Below, piece after piece: positions 23,465-33,899 of a DNA stretch of 64,000 nt. The position numbers and the translations under genes are program-made. Each line of letters begins with the position of its first letter. The first letter of the stretch is position 1. Source of the DNA: Macrocybe gigantea (lineage: Eukaryota > Basidiomycota > Agaricomycetes > Agaricales > Callistosporiaceae); NCBI GenBank assembly GCA_011319805.1, contig SJRY01000050.1, forward strand, positions 1,054,001-1,118,000. The letters run 5' to 3'. Below the pieces are notes generated by a model that ran no database searches, had not been told where the DNA came from, and saw nothing but the letters and a program-made list of their open reading frames with translations.

Positions 23465-25778
23465 CTAAAAGTCTCCAAGGTCAATCTCGATAGAATCAAT
23501 GATCGCCGCCTCGAACGATTTGCCACTCGTCAGGCTCGCGGACAGCGTCGAAGTCGGTAGCGGCGACACAGGCCGTGATCCGTTCGTCGCTTTCGGTTGC
23601 AGTGTTGGTGTTCCGCTTGCACTCGGTGTTCCAGGCCTAGAGCAACGCAGACAAAACGCAAAAAAGAAAAAGACACGATGGGCCAACGATGCACACGCAA
23701 GCAGAGGAACAGAAGCATTATAGCCAAAAAAAGGATACAAACCTGGTGCCCGATGGTGTAGCAGAATTAAATACGCGGGGTATCGTCTTGAGCCGCGCAC
23801 TGGGATCCACCGTCGTCGGCGTGCTGACACCGGACGCCGCCAATTTCCGCTCTTTGCGTTTGCGTTCGGCTTCATGTACCTCGGCTCGACGCACCGCCTC
23901 GAGATTGGCCCTGCGGTTTCGTTCGTTGACTTTGGCTAACATGTCATCTTGTTCATTCCTTCGTGCAACTGGACGGTCACCCGCTCTCGCTTCTAGTTGT
24001 GCAATCTTGGCGTCAATCACATCCACCTCCTCAAAGTCATGCCGACGCAGCGCCAGCGTCCGCTCTTGATTGAGGCGAGACTTTTCCATAGTCAACGAAC
24101 CAGTCCGGCTGGTTTGTGATTGTAACTGGTTCTTTCGGGCCAGCATCGCGTTGATGTCACTCTGAGTGAAAGTGAGCATGCCTTCACAACCCAGAATGCA
24201 GCGCCTACCTCAGTCATAGGTTGTGTCATCAACTTGTGCATCTTGACAGCCTTTGCCTCCAGATCCTGCTTTGAAGGGAGCTTTACATGCTCGGCAGCGC
24301 AGGCTTTAGTCAGGCGATCAAACTCTTTCTGCGTGACACGTGAGTGCGAGTTTGCATGTCAACGCAAACGACGAAAGGACGTACGAGTAGAAAACCAGAG
24401 TTTGAAACCTTGTCCATGGGGAACCCACGCACGGACTTGCCGTGCTTGAGCTCAAAATTCTGATTCACCAGCCTGTCATTAACTTTGTAGGGCTTGACAG
24501 GATCGGCACAGAGTGCTTTGGGGCATTCAACGAATATAGCGACTCCCAGGCATTGAAACGGGAGTACGCACCCAATACTTGGCATATGCGATACACCGGC
24601 TGTCCGTTCTCCTGCCCGATGAGATATCGGACCCATGCATCTTGCAAGTACTAGTTTAGGAAAAAAGGGATCGCATGTCCGATACTGAATCACAGTACCT
24701 TGGACAAAGTCCTGGAACCATGGCGCCATGCAATACTTTGCGATGACATCTCGAGAAAGCCGACATTTCTCGAAATCCTCCATCGTGGCCGGCTGCGCTT
24801 CGACGGCGGGCGGCTTGCTGTACAGCTTCCTATCCCGCTCTTCCTCCTCCTCAAACTTGCTAATCTGGCCGTCTTCTGACTCCTCGTCAGAGATTTCCAT
24901 GTCCATGGGTGATGAGGACCTATCTCGCCTCGATGGCGAGTCCTTGCGTTGCTGCAACGAGACAGAGATACATGTGTGAGTGTCCAGCTCCAACGAGGCC
25001 GAGGAGCCCGTACCCGCTTCTCGTCCTTGGCTTTGCGCTTCGCCTTGAGCTCGTCCAGCTTTCTCGTCTTCTCCTTCGTGGCGCCCCGTGCATATGTTGC
25101 CCTACAGCACAAGACATGAGTGCCAGCTCAAGGAAAAAAGGACACGACTGCGCCACACTTCAGAAAAATAAACTCACTCTTCGCAGCGCGAGCGACGCTG
25201 TCCATCTCACCGTTCTTCTGCTCCTTGACCATCTGCGCTATCATGCGCTTATCGTGGAGGCGCTGCATCTCCTCCAGACGCTGCGCGATGATTTCCTCGC
25301 GCTCGACTTCGGACATTTGCATCAGCCTTTTCATCGTGCGGCAGGTGAGTGGTGGGACGATGATGGTGATGGTGGCAAGAGAGAAAGAGCGCCATGCTTC
25401 AGCCAAACAGGCGACGCAAGCTTATAAAGGGGTGCCAGCGGTGACCGCACCGGGCCCGGACCTCACCTTTGTCTGTCCGTGTCGTCGACGTATTTGCCCT
25501 CCAGAGGATAAGGATCCACATCCTCCTCCTCACTCTCTGGTCCGTCACCCTCCGAGTCTGTGTCGAGCGAAACGCTGGACAGACCAAACCAGAATAAGAA
25601 AATAAAATGAATTGATAAGGAATACTTGTCAAGAAAATATAGACTTTTAAAGTGCTTACTCCGCTTTTCGTTTCTTGGATTTGGACGAGGAACTTTGATG
25701 TCGTTTGCGTTTCTTGTCGGAGGCGCCTGCGAGCTCAAGCAGCTCGTCGTCGATGTCGTTGGCCTCAAAGTCGGACAT
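23465..25778 (-). CDS. RTF1: RNA polymerase II-associated Paf1 complex subunit Rtf1 (Plus3 domain)
   Basis: Rtf1 joins the Paf1 complex to elongating RNA polymerase II and is needed for H2B ubiquitylation. The start is the ATG at 25778 (MSDFEANDIDDELLELAGAS), followed by a KKRKRH basic stretch and an acidic part (DTDSEGDGPESEEEDVDPYP). A Lys/Arg-rich helical exon follows, then the Plus3 domain: CRLSRDVIAKYCMAPWFQDF, AWVRYLIGQENGQPVYRICQ, and NQNFELKHGKSVRGFPMDKV. After that come the helical SDINAMLARKNQLQSQ region and a Ser/Thr-rich C-terminus ending EIDLGDF at 23465. At least eight short introns interrupt the gene, with phases that agree at the borders I checked. Domain order and length fit fungal Rtf1. 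It follows the Sds3-like chromatin gene on the same strand, but the two are separate units. Confidence 0.92.
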
Positions 25779-26814
25779 TGGCTATTTTCTGGATTTCCGC
25801 TGGCAGGCCGAAGCTGTATGGTTCAAAGTCTGGATCCTGTTGGTGCTGTTTGGAGTATCACGTGGTATTCACACGCCTTGTCACGCATTGTTCTTGTTTT
25901 TGCATCTTTTTGACTTGTTTTCCGTTGAAATCGAACAAAATGAACCGGTACGCCACTTTTTTCAGAGATCGATACATTCTTTGCGCCTGTAAACTGCTCT
26001 GGCAGGCAATGGAGATTGATTGATGCTGTCCCTTCAGCAATCGGACGTCCTGAGTACGAAAATGCGAGTCATCCCTTCGTCACTCTGCTAAACAAAGAGA
26101 TAACGTCGCTGTTATGCGTTCGTCAACCCATCCTGTTCGAACCATTTTCTCCGCTGCGTTCGCTCTTGGCCATGAATACGGCTCTGTGGTCACCTTTACA
26201 TATGCGCATCTGAGACGCAGAACGCGACTCTCGGGTTCATATGGCCAATACTCGCATCATGACAAGGCGCCGCTCCGCCTTTCCTCCCTTATGCATCAAG
26301 CCTGGATGATCGGATGTCGTCTTGTTTCACCCAGCTTCGTTCCTGCTCATCTGACACGATGAATGTTTTCACTCAATCCGAGGAAAATGTCGTCCTCCCC
26401 GGCATCAAATCGACGGCATCACGCGGTACCACAACGTCCTGTTCCTTGCCTCGTTCGCGGATCACATTGATTGTAGTTCTCATCCGGAGCGCACTAGATT
26501 CCCTCCTCTTCCCGGTCCTAGGACTTAGACGATGCCTATCGCATATACGAACCCCAAAATGACGACAGATCAAGACTGTACCCCAGTGGCGGCCTTCCAT
26601 CAGGCGTGAACACTGTGTCGTGATATGAAGTATTAGCCAAGGAATCTCTGAGAACTGCCGTGGACGGTAGTGCCCCTTGCTGCCATTGCTCACTATAACC
26701 TATCCATCATGGACTCCCTTCACTCACATGGCACAGCATGCAGCTTATGGAACGGTTTGACAGACTTCGAGGTTGTAAAATCTGCAACTTAGAGACCAAC
26801 AGGGTGTCCAACGG
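25779..26814. other. upstream region of RTF1, nothing else recognised
   Basis: About 1 kb with short open frames on both strands and no coherent exon chain. It presumably holds the RTF1 promoter. Confidence 0.4.
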
Positions 26815-26825
26815 TATATAAATAT
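26815..26825 (+). promoter_or_regulatory. strong TATA element TATATAAATAT
   Basis: A near-perfect TATA box lies 100 bp before an ATG at 26925 (AATCATGG context). That ATG is followed at once by a plausible intron, 26928-26975 (GTGATG...TTTCAG). This suggests a transcription start near 26850. The transcript it drives is not identified with confidence. Confidence 0.45.
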
Positions 26826-26924
26826 CTTGAGTCAAAATCTGTTAAGCTCTGGCGCGAACTCCGATCAAGCGCTCGCACTGCATTGCTTGTCCCAAGGACA
26901 TCCTACGCCCCAAACTAACAAATC

Positions 26925-27197
26925 ATGGTGATGTACAACTCCTGATCATCTTTTGTATCCCCCGCTCCATTTCAGCTCGTTCTTCTCCGCCATTCACAGG
27001 AACAAGACTCATACATCGGAATTCTGAGCATATCGTCAACAAACGCAACTCATGACCCATCTCACTCACTTCTCACCCCACCATTCATCAATTGTAGGAC
27101 ACATCCATTCTTGCATCGGATCCAGTGCGGAACAAAAATCAATGTAATGACTGAAACATGTCCAGGAGCTTCACCAAGTTTATCTTGCGCCAGGTGA
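26925..27197 (+). CDS. possible small spliced gene downstream of a TATA box
   Basis: Removing the candidate intron 26928-26975 gives an open frame of about 74 residues starting MLVLLRHSQEQ and ending at the TGA at 27195. The protein is Ser/Thr/Pro/Cys-containing and matches nothing I know. A further donor (GTGAGA) sits at the end, so the real product may be longer. The only support is the promoter-like TATA element and the splice signals. It could equally be a non-coding transcript. Confidence 0.25.
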
Positions 27198-27615
27198 GAG
27201 GACTGAAGTACGTAAATCACTTGATGATTAGGCGCCTTTTCCATTCAACGAACTCCAACGATCGACATTAGCATTCCTTCTTCATGTTAATAGCCTGCCT
27301 TTGCTTTATGTCGATGGAAACTTGTTTCCCTTCGCCTCCGAGGTCGGCAACACCCCTATTTAATCGCTTTTCAATAAGTCATCTGTCTAGTTACCTTTCT
27401 TGAGCGGGAGCATTGACGCTTATTTTAAAATATGGCAGATATATATCACTCTCAACATCCTTCCACCGTAATATCATCTTATAGGTGCCAATCTAAAACT
27501 GCCAAACTACGCATACCTCCCCTTTGATCAATGGGTCTGAATCCTAGGTATTAAGGTGACCTTCAGTGGATATATGCTCTCACCTTGAGCTCCACAACTT
27601 CTACAAGACTCAAGT
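27198..27615. other. intergenic, upstream of DUF6533 gene
   Basis: AT-rich stretch of about 400 bp with no supported gene. Confidence 0.4.
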
Positions 27616-29265
27616 ATGCCTTCCATATCCTCAGAGTTCGTAGTCGCTCAATCTCGCGAGAGAGATCATCCATGTATTAACCAATCCTTTCGCTTTTCAG
27701 TTTTGTTCAGCTTTGTGTGGAATATTCGGCGATCGGTACGTGCATATTCTGTTCATTTCAAGTGCTGTTGACTTATGGCTCGTTATCTAAGCGCTGTTGT
27801 ATTACGACTATGCATTGACATTTCTCTTGGAAGTAAAATATTTGTGGGGAAAACGGATGCGCCTCACTACCCTGCTCTACATATGCTGCCGATATGCTCT
27901 CGTCGCAAATATCACCTATCTGTTAACTTTGTACGGGATAATTGAACATGGGGTAAGCAAGCTCTTTTCGTGTCACGTCAGCCTCTAATCCGAGTTTCTA
28001 GTATGATTGATATGATTCCGTTTAAAGATTCAATTTGCTCACTGCTTCTTTTACAATGTCGCAGTTGCAACACCGGATATTTGATCAGCGCGGCACTGGG
28101 TATCTTGGGACGTATCGCAGTTCTCAGTATGTCCTTCGACTGCCATTCGAGCCATATAGCTAAGGCGCCCAACTGATTCTTCGCTTAGTCTCCTGGGGCA
28201 TGAGGACATACGTCGTCTACAACCGGAGTAAACTTGTTCTGCTTCTCCTCAGCACACTGGCGATTACTTGTATCATCCTCAATATTGTGAACCCAATATC
28301 GTCATTCTGTTGCTATGCACTAACAAATTCCTGGATAGGTCAGTGCCATTGGTTCGCAGTGCCAATGGCGGTACAACATTCCCTTGTGAGTTTCGTCCTA
28401 TAAGACTCCTGATTGCTTCCTCTATGCTCACACACTTTCTAGTGGTATGCGCTAACATCCTCTCAAGGGGACATTAATGACCATCTTGTTTTCCTTGCGT
28501 TTTACTATTGAATAGTCGGACGCTTTCTCAGCGTTGTCATGGGTGTTTTTGAAGTCCTTACAACAATCTTGACTACGTTTCGTGGAATCCAGGCATTGCA
28601 CGTTTCTGGTCCGTGGTGGCAGCAACCGGACAACTTGTACAGCGTTATGGTTGAACAGGGTTTGTTTATCTTTTTCGACGGGATCATATTTCCTTATGAA
28701 CCCTGAATGCAGGTCTGGTCTACTTCTTGTGTGTTAGAGCAATATACGTCTTTTCTTTTCTTTTTTGATTGATTATCCGGCGCTCGCAGTTCCGTTTCGG
28801 GATTCTCGTTTGCGGCTATGGTGCTGAACTTTGTGAGTACCCTTCGTATGACCATTTCCAGCCAGTTTTGACATCGCCTCGCAGAAAGCGCCTGTAGGAG
28901 CCGCGCTTGTTTTTATTCTTGTCTCACTGGTGCTCCCCTTTTCTACAAAGGCAATCCAGCGTCTTTTGAACGCATACGCAATGCCGTGAGTAGCCTTCCG
29001 CGGCAAATGATCACTACAAACGCCAAACACATGCCCTGCCTTCAGGTTCGCAGGTCTCATGACAGCCAGATTCATCCTACATCTGCGAAAATGGGAAGAA
29101 AAACGCGACCTGGCCGAGTCCGACTCGGGCAAGACTCCAGGAATCGGCTCGCTCCGATTTCGCCCTGACTCTCGGAATACGTCGTTTCTCGACGAGTTTG
29201 GAGAGGATCCTGTCCTGCGTGCCACACGAGAAACTGCATCGGGACATAATTTGACGGAAGTGTAA
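27616..29265 (+). CDS. DUF6533 seven-helix-like membrane protein
   Basis: Basidiomycete-specific integral membrane protein of unknown function. The DUF6533 signature is clear after the first intron: ALLYYDYALTFLLEVKYLWG, then CCRYALVANITYLLTLYG. It is followed by membrane segments SAALGILGRIAVLS, LVLLLLSTLAITCIILNIV and later hydrophobic exons up to GAALVFILVSLVLPF. The cytosolic tail contains FAGLMTARFILHLRKWEEK and ends SGHNLTEV. At least seven short introns are needed. The start at 27616 (MPSISSEFVV) is tentative because the phase of the first intron does not fit without another short intron or one base change. Such genes usually occur in large families in mushroom genomes; only one copy is here. 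Confidence 0.75.
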
Positions 29266-29660
29266 ATTGTACAGATGATTTATATGTGTCGATCCTTAGA
29301 TATATGTCCTGAATGAGCTATGCTATGTGCTTTAGATATTGGTGTCTTTTGATATCAGGTCCTAGCTTAGAGCAATGCTCTCAAATAATCTGTCCGTCGA
29401 AGGGACGCATTTCGAGTGGCGATGACCTGACAGATAATCCTTCTAGACGCAGGTACTACCATGAGGGTCGACTGACAGACATTTACACATCCTAGTCACC
29501 GTTCACTATACATCATCAACGTATCCTTGGGTGTCTCATTGCACGCGTTGACATGTATAATCCGGTGCAGTAGTTACAACGAAGTTACACGGGATAAAAG
29601 CAAACAGAATCGCGCAGACTGCGCAAGGAATCGCCCGAAGAGGACAAGTGCTAGGGCCGT
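29266..29660. other. intergenic, convergent 3' ends
   Basis: It lies between the stops of the DUF6533 gene and the thaumatin-like gene. It is probably 3' UTR on both sides, with no other feature seen. Confidence 0.4.
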
Positions 29661-30987
29661 TCAGGGACAGAAAGTGAGTGTATAGTCGGCATTCAAGGCA
29701 GAGTCGCAGGTGTACAAAGCGGTGGCGTCATCGTAAGGATAGGCGTATGCCCTCGGACAGTTGTTCTTGAAATAGCTATAGTACGCGACACCTGAAAATC
29801 GGGTAACACTGTAAGTCGAAAGCAAGCTCAGCCGAAGCCGAAGAACCTAGGTCGCACCAGAGGAGGGGCACGTTGCGGGGGTGTTATAATTACCCGAGCA
29901 GCAATTCGGGGAATTTGCTAGCCAGAGAACGACAATAAGCTGGAATAAACGCCATCGCGGAGCATCAGAGTGAGGACGTACCAGGATGGCCATCCAGATT
30001 GGCGACGCAAGCGCTCTTACAGCCAACTGGGAACCCGGTCGAATCAAACGGACCTTTGAGCGGAGCAGGACCTGCAACGAGTCCTCATTAATCATACATC
30101 TATGGATAGGCATTCATGTGTGCTCACAGTTTGGGCCGAGATCAACAGCACATTCAGCAACGGGACAACCTTTGTTGTTGGAGATCCTCATTGGGAGGTT
30201 GTAACCGTCAACCAACGAGACTAGTGACATTGTAGCATCATCGGTTTGCACTCCAGGTCTTCCAAAAGAAACGGGCCCACGAACCGTCGTAATAGTCTCT
30301 GTTTCCAGCTCCTTGCAATGTCCATTCGGCGAGGGACGCAGGAGGAACTCCCTTTCATTAGCGTCAGATGTCATTCGAACCTCATTCAAATCCAAGGCAC
30401 TCACTGTACCCGTTCGAGGATCACATTGCAAACCTCCGTTGCAGCCTCCATCCAAGCAAGAGTTCGGCCCTGGATTGGAACTGAAATTGCAGTTCCTCCG
30501 AGCCTACCACATAAGACAATGATCGGAGAACCGTAAGCACGTATAGCTCTCACCCAGATTCTCCCCGCCTTCCAGTTATTGGGCACAGTAAAGCTCACAG
30601 CCGTCCAAGCTGGAGCTTCCCACCTGGTGGTGCTGTGAGTAGCGTGAGCGACAAACGACGAGTCATAAAATACCCAGTCGGAAAATTTGGAACGTTGGGC
30701 GCGACGTTCAAGTCTGTGAATATCTTGGGAAAAAAATCGTATTGTGGGTGAAAAAGCAGATGCGACATCTTTCATGAATTACCGCAGGCCTATTGACTGT
30801 GTGAGTGAATGGAAATGAGGAGGCGTCTATGTCACGCACCAAATAGTGAATGGGCATGCATTGTAGACCTTGTGTATGGGTCAGCACGTGAAATAAACCA
30901 CACCAATAATGGAAGTACTACCGTGAATGTTCGAGCAGTAGCTCCAGATACGATAGCAAGTACGCTGGTTGCCGTCAGGAATTTCAT
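29661..30987 (-). CDS. secreted thaumatin-like protein
   Basis: Cys-rich extracellular protein of the thaumatin family; fungal members bind or cleave beta-1,3-glucan and act in wall remodelling. The ATG at 30987 opens a signal peptide (MKFLTATSVLAIVSGATA) with probable cleavage before RTFT. An intron then leads to the conserved N-terminus VYNACPFTIWPAIFTDLNVA. Later exons give WTAVSFTVPNNWKAGRIW, CNFSSNPGPNSCLDGGCNGG, GLQCDPRTG, SLVDGYNLPMRISNNKGCPV, NSPNCCSGNYNTPATCPSSG and the C-terminal YYSYFKNNCPRAYAYPYDDA. The protein ends TLTFCP at 29661. The Cys pattern and the PYDDA box match the family closely. About seven short introns are present, all joinable in frame by eye. Expression control is not evident. 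Confidence 0.92.
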
Positions 30988-31963
30988 TGTGATGCAGGGA
31001 CAGTCAACCTGTGCATCGAAGGGTAGCAAACAAGTGCCCTTTTATTTCTTCCTTCTCTTCAACTCGGGCCGAAAAGAACCTCTATATCCTCACTAAAAGG
31101 AGACAGGGAGGATGTGTTACGGTTCGGCACTCATCACTCTATCACGCGGCACGATGCGGCATATGTAGTCTTTTAGACGTAAGCTTCTTCTGATTTAATC
31201 TGCCAACTGCACATGAATAGACGGGTCAGAGTATGGAAGAGAATACAAGACTGACTCTTCGGAGACTCCATTCGACCAGGAAGTTCTAATGCGATACCTG
31301 TTGCTATAGTTCGGAACCAAGAGCTTCACCCTTCTTAATAGCGCGCCAGTAAGGAATAAGTCTGGAAGGAAAGGCCAAGGAATTGCTCGTTCGCATCTGT
31401 TCATACATGATTTTCAAGCCAAAACTTCGGATCTGTGGATGTAAGGAAGCACTCATTTCCTCTCGGCATTAATCTCCATTGGGAAATCATACGGTCTACC
31501 ACATACGTCTGTCAATACACTGTTGTCTCTAGTTTAGTTTGTAGTGTGGACTCATTAGTCAGGAGGCCAGCTCACCTGTTAAATGCGCATACGTTCACCT
31601 AGAAGCAGAGTCATAATCATGTGCATAATGTACAAATGCATCAACGGAATCACATATGCTTGTTATACTTTTATATTCTGATGGCCCATTTGTGGCTAGA
31701 TAGTGTCAAAGGGGTGTAGTCCGAGTAGGCCATGGTGTTCCTCCTTTAGTGGGTCTCACGTCGGCGGACCCTTCCCGATATACAGTGAATCGTGACTCCA
31801 GCGACAGCAAAGGAGGTGAGCAAAGGCTGAGGCCGAGACGCTGAGGGCGCAGGTAAACATTGTGAAGTGTTTCCACGTGATGCATTCCCGCGCTCGTCTT
31901 GGGACCGGCATCTGCGATGCATTCTTTCATTGTCCAATGCCAAGTTCATTTCCTGCATCAGCA
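30988..31963. other. intergenic region, nothing recognised
   Basis: Upstream of the thaumatin-like gene. AT-rich with short random frames; no gene or repeat seen. Confidence 0.4.
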
Positions 31964-32320
31964 CTACTCATACAATCTGTGCTTACGACTGAATATCATT
32001 AAGTCATGCGCTGCGTTGAGCTCGTTTGGACATGCTTCTGTGGAGCCCGAGGAGGCACCAGTGACAATTGTTGTTGGTGCATTTTTGAGCCTGCTTTCAG
32101 AGCGATCAATGGAGTACGTTGCCTCTAATGCTTCTTCCTCATCAAGATTCTCCTTTTCGAATTTTCCGAATCTACATCGGTCGCCTAGCCTAGAGCAGTC
32201 TCTCCCGCATAGACCATGAAGCACTTGTCTCTGCCGTTCGTGCCGGTTTGTGAGTTCACAAGCCCAATCTTTTGCTATCTTCTGCTTGATGCTTTCGGAG
32301 GTATACCCTTTGGCACTCAT
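31964..32320 (-). CDS. possible small hypothetical protein or gene relic
   Basis: A single open frame of 118 residues beginning MSAKGYTSESIKQKIAKDW. Its charged, helix-prone composition (KFEKENLDEEEALEA) looks more like coding sequence than the surrounding frames. I recognise no domain. It lacks splice partners and may be a fragment of an older gene. It has no link to the neighbours. Confidence 0.3.
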   Translation of the reverse strand: MSAKGYTSESIKQKIAKDWACELTNRHERQRQVLHGLCGRDCSRLGDRCRFGKFEKENLDEEEALEATYSIDRSESRLKNAPTTIVTGASSGSTEACPNELNAAHDLMIFSRKHRLYE

Positions 32321-32609
32321 GAAACATGTTTGATGTGTTTGTGTTTTCCTAGTGATGCTGCCTTCGCAGCAAATACTAGCTAGTCCATCACTGGAACCTA
32401 GCCAAGATACCCTCGTCTCTGTACATCACCGTGAAAAAATTGTCTCCATTTTCCCTCGCAGCGCGAAACTTGTTACTGTCTGCTATTGATTAGACAGTCT
32501 CTTCCAGCGGCAAGGCACAGGGAGACAGTTGAACTGAAAGTCCAGGCAGCAGTCAACCTTGTAGAGGAATTCTACTACGGGGAACAGCTGAGGCATCGAC
32601 CTCAGAATC

Positions 32610-33103
32610 ATGTCAGATCTAGAAGGTGTTGCTGACGATCCTGACTTCTTCGCTTTTTTTTCGAGTCTACAAGACCTCGCAGATTTGTCCCCACAAATTG
32701 GAACGATGCCTTAGATGACCCAGCCGCCTTGCAGCCCAGTAACGACATTGGAAGCCCTTCAACCGGCTTATCCTACTCTTGCAATGTTGTCCAGGTGAGA
32801 TGGCGCGTGAGCAGGAAGGAATTTCTCTGGAAGTCACAGCTGAATTTACTCTCGTCAAGAGGTAAGAATATTATTTGGTGAAGCATTGTGGATTCGACAT
32901 TTCTTTGGCGACAGACCTCAGATTTATCCGGATACGCGACAGCTCCACTTCTTGAATGGCTAAATGCAACCAAAGTACAAGCGCGCAGACCCCAACCTTG
33001 TTCAAGAAGCACGTCCTCATTGGCCGAATACTTTAGCCAGCCTTTAAGTCGCGGATTTACGAAACTTGACACGCGAAACCAAAGGCAAGCTGTCAAAGCA
33101 TGA
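32610..33103 (+). pseudogene. possible small gene with frame breaks
   Basis: An ATG at 32610 (MSDLEGVADDPDFFAFFSS) and a second segment in another frame (DALDDPAALQPSNDIGSP) are followed by EGISLEVTAEFTLVKR. A good intron (GTAAGA...GGCGACAG, about 32862-32915) comes next, then SDLSGYATAPLLEWLNATK to the stop at 33103. The intron phase does not match and a frame change near 32690 is required, so the gene is either broken or affected by a base error. No family is recognised. Confidence 0.3.
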
Positions 33104-33840
33104 TCTCTTTTTCGATGTGTTCATCTCGGCCCTTTTCATCCAACGATCATCGATCATCTCTCTTTCCGAGTTTGCCGAGGCTTTCGATGCGCGCTGATTT
33201 TTTTTCTCACTTCTTTTGCAAGGCGGTGTCAGAGCGGTGTCAGTTATATTCCCCCCGCATAGCCTCTCCACTTCCAGATATTAGCTACCACGACTTGGAA
33301 ACAAATGAGCTGGGCTTTGGATTTATCCTGTCCAAGTGAATGCACGTATCACCGGACACAAGATGACTCCAAAGGTGTGAAGATATTTCTTCCGTGTCTT
33401 GGAGCCGAAGTAGATGGCGAATAAACCTTCACCAGATGTTGCAACCACGCGATCGACGTCAGGTCCTGCCTAAAATGGACAAGCGCCTAATATTCTATTT
33501 GCGTAACACAATCGTTCGTCTTCCGTTGACCCCGACCTGTAAACCTCGGAGGACACAGCCTGCCATGCAATGCAAAGAGTCGTCGGTCGGAATTCTAGTC
33601 GGTGAAATGGCTTTGCATAGCGGATGTCTTTGCCACAATTCTGGCCGCTTCCTCTCCTTGTGGTATAACCTGCCTATCTGTGAGTTTTGAAATTTTATGG
33701 CAACCGACATGACAGGACTAATGTTGACCTCGCCCCAATTCGGATCACGATGCATCCTCTCTTTCCTTTTTTCTCTCTTTCCTCTTTTTTTTTGTTGCCG
33801 TTCGTTAATATCAGCCAACAGACATGCACACATTTTTCTT
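33104..33840. other. intergenic, upstream of acyl-CoA oxidase-like gene
   Basis: Contains a pyrimidine-rich tract at 33765-33793 just before the TATA element, typical of fungal promoters. No gene seen. Confidence 0.4.
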
Positions 33841-33847
33841 TATAAAA
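33841..33847 (+). promoter_or_regulatory. TATA box of the acyl-CoA oxidase-like gene
   Basis: TATAAAA lies 53 bp upstream of the ATG at 33900, preceded by a CT-rich stretch. This spacing implies a very short 5' leader. Confidence 0.55.
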
Positions 33848-33899
33848 AGTCTTTTCCGACTCGGCCATTCTAACCGCCTTCCATCATCTATCTTTCATC

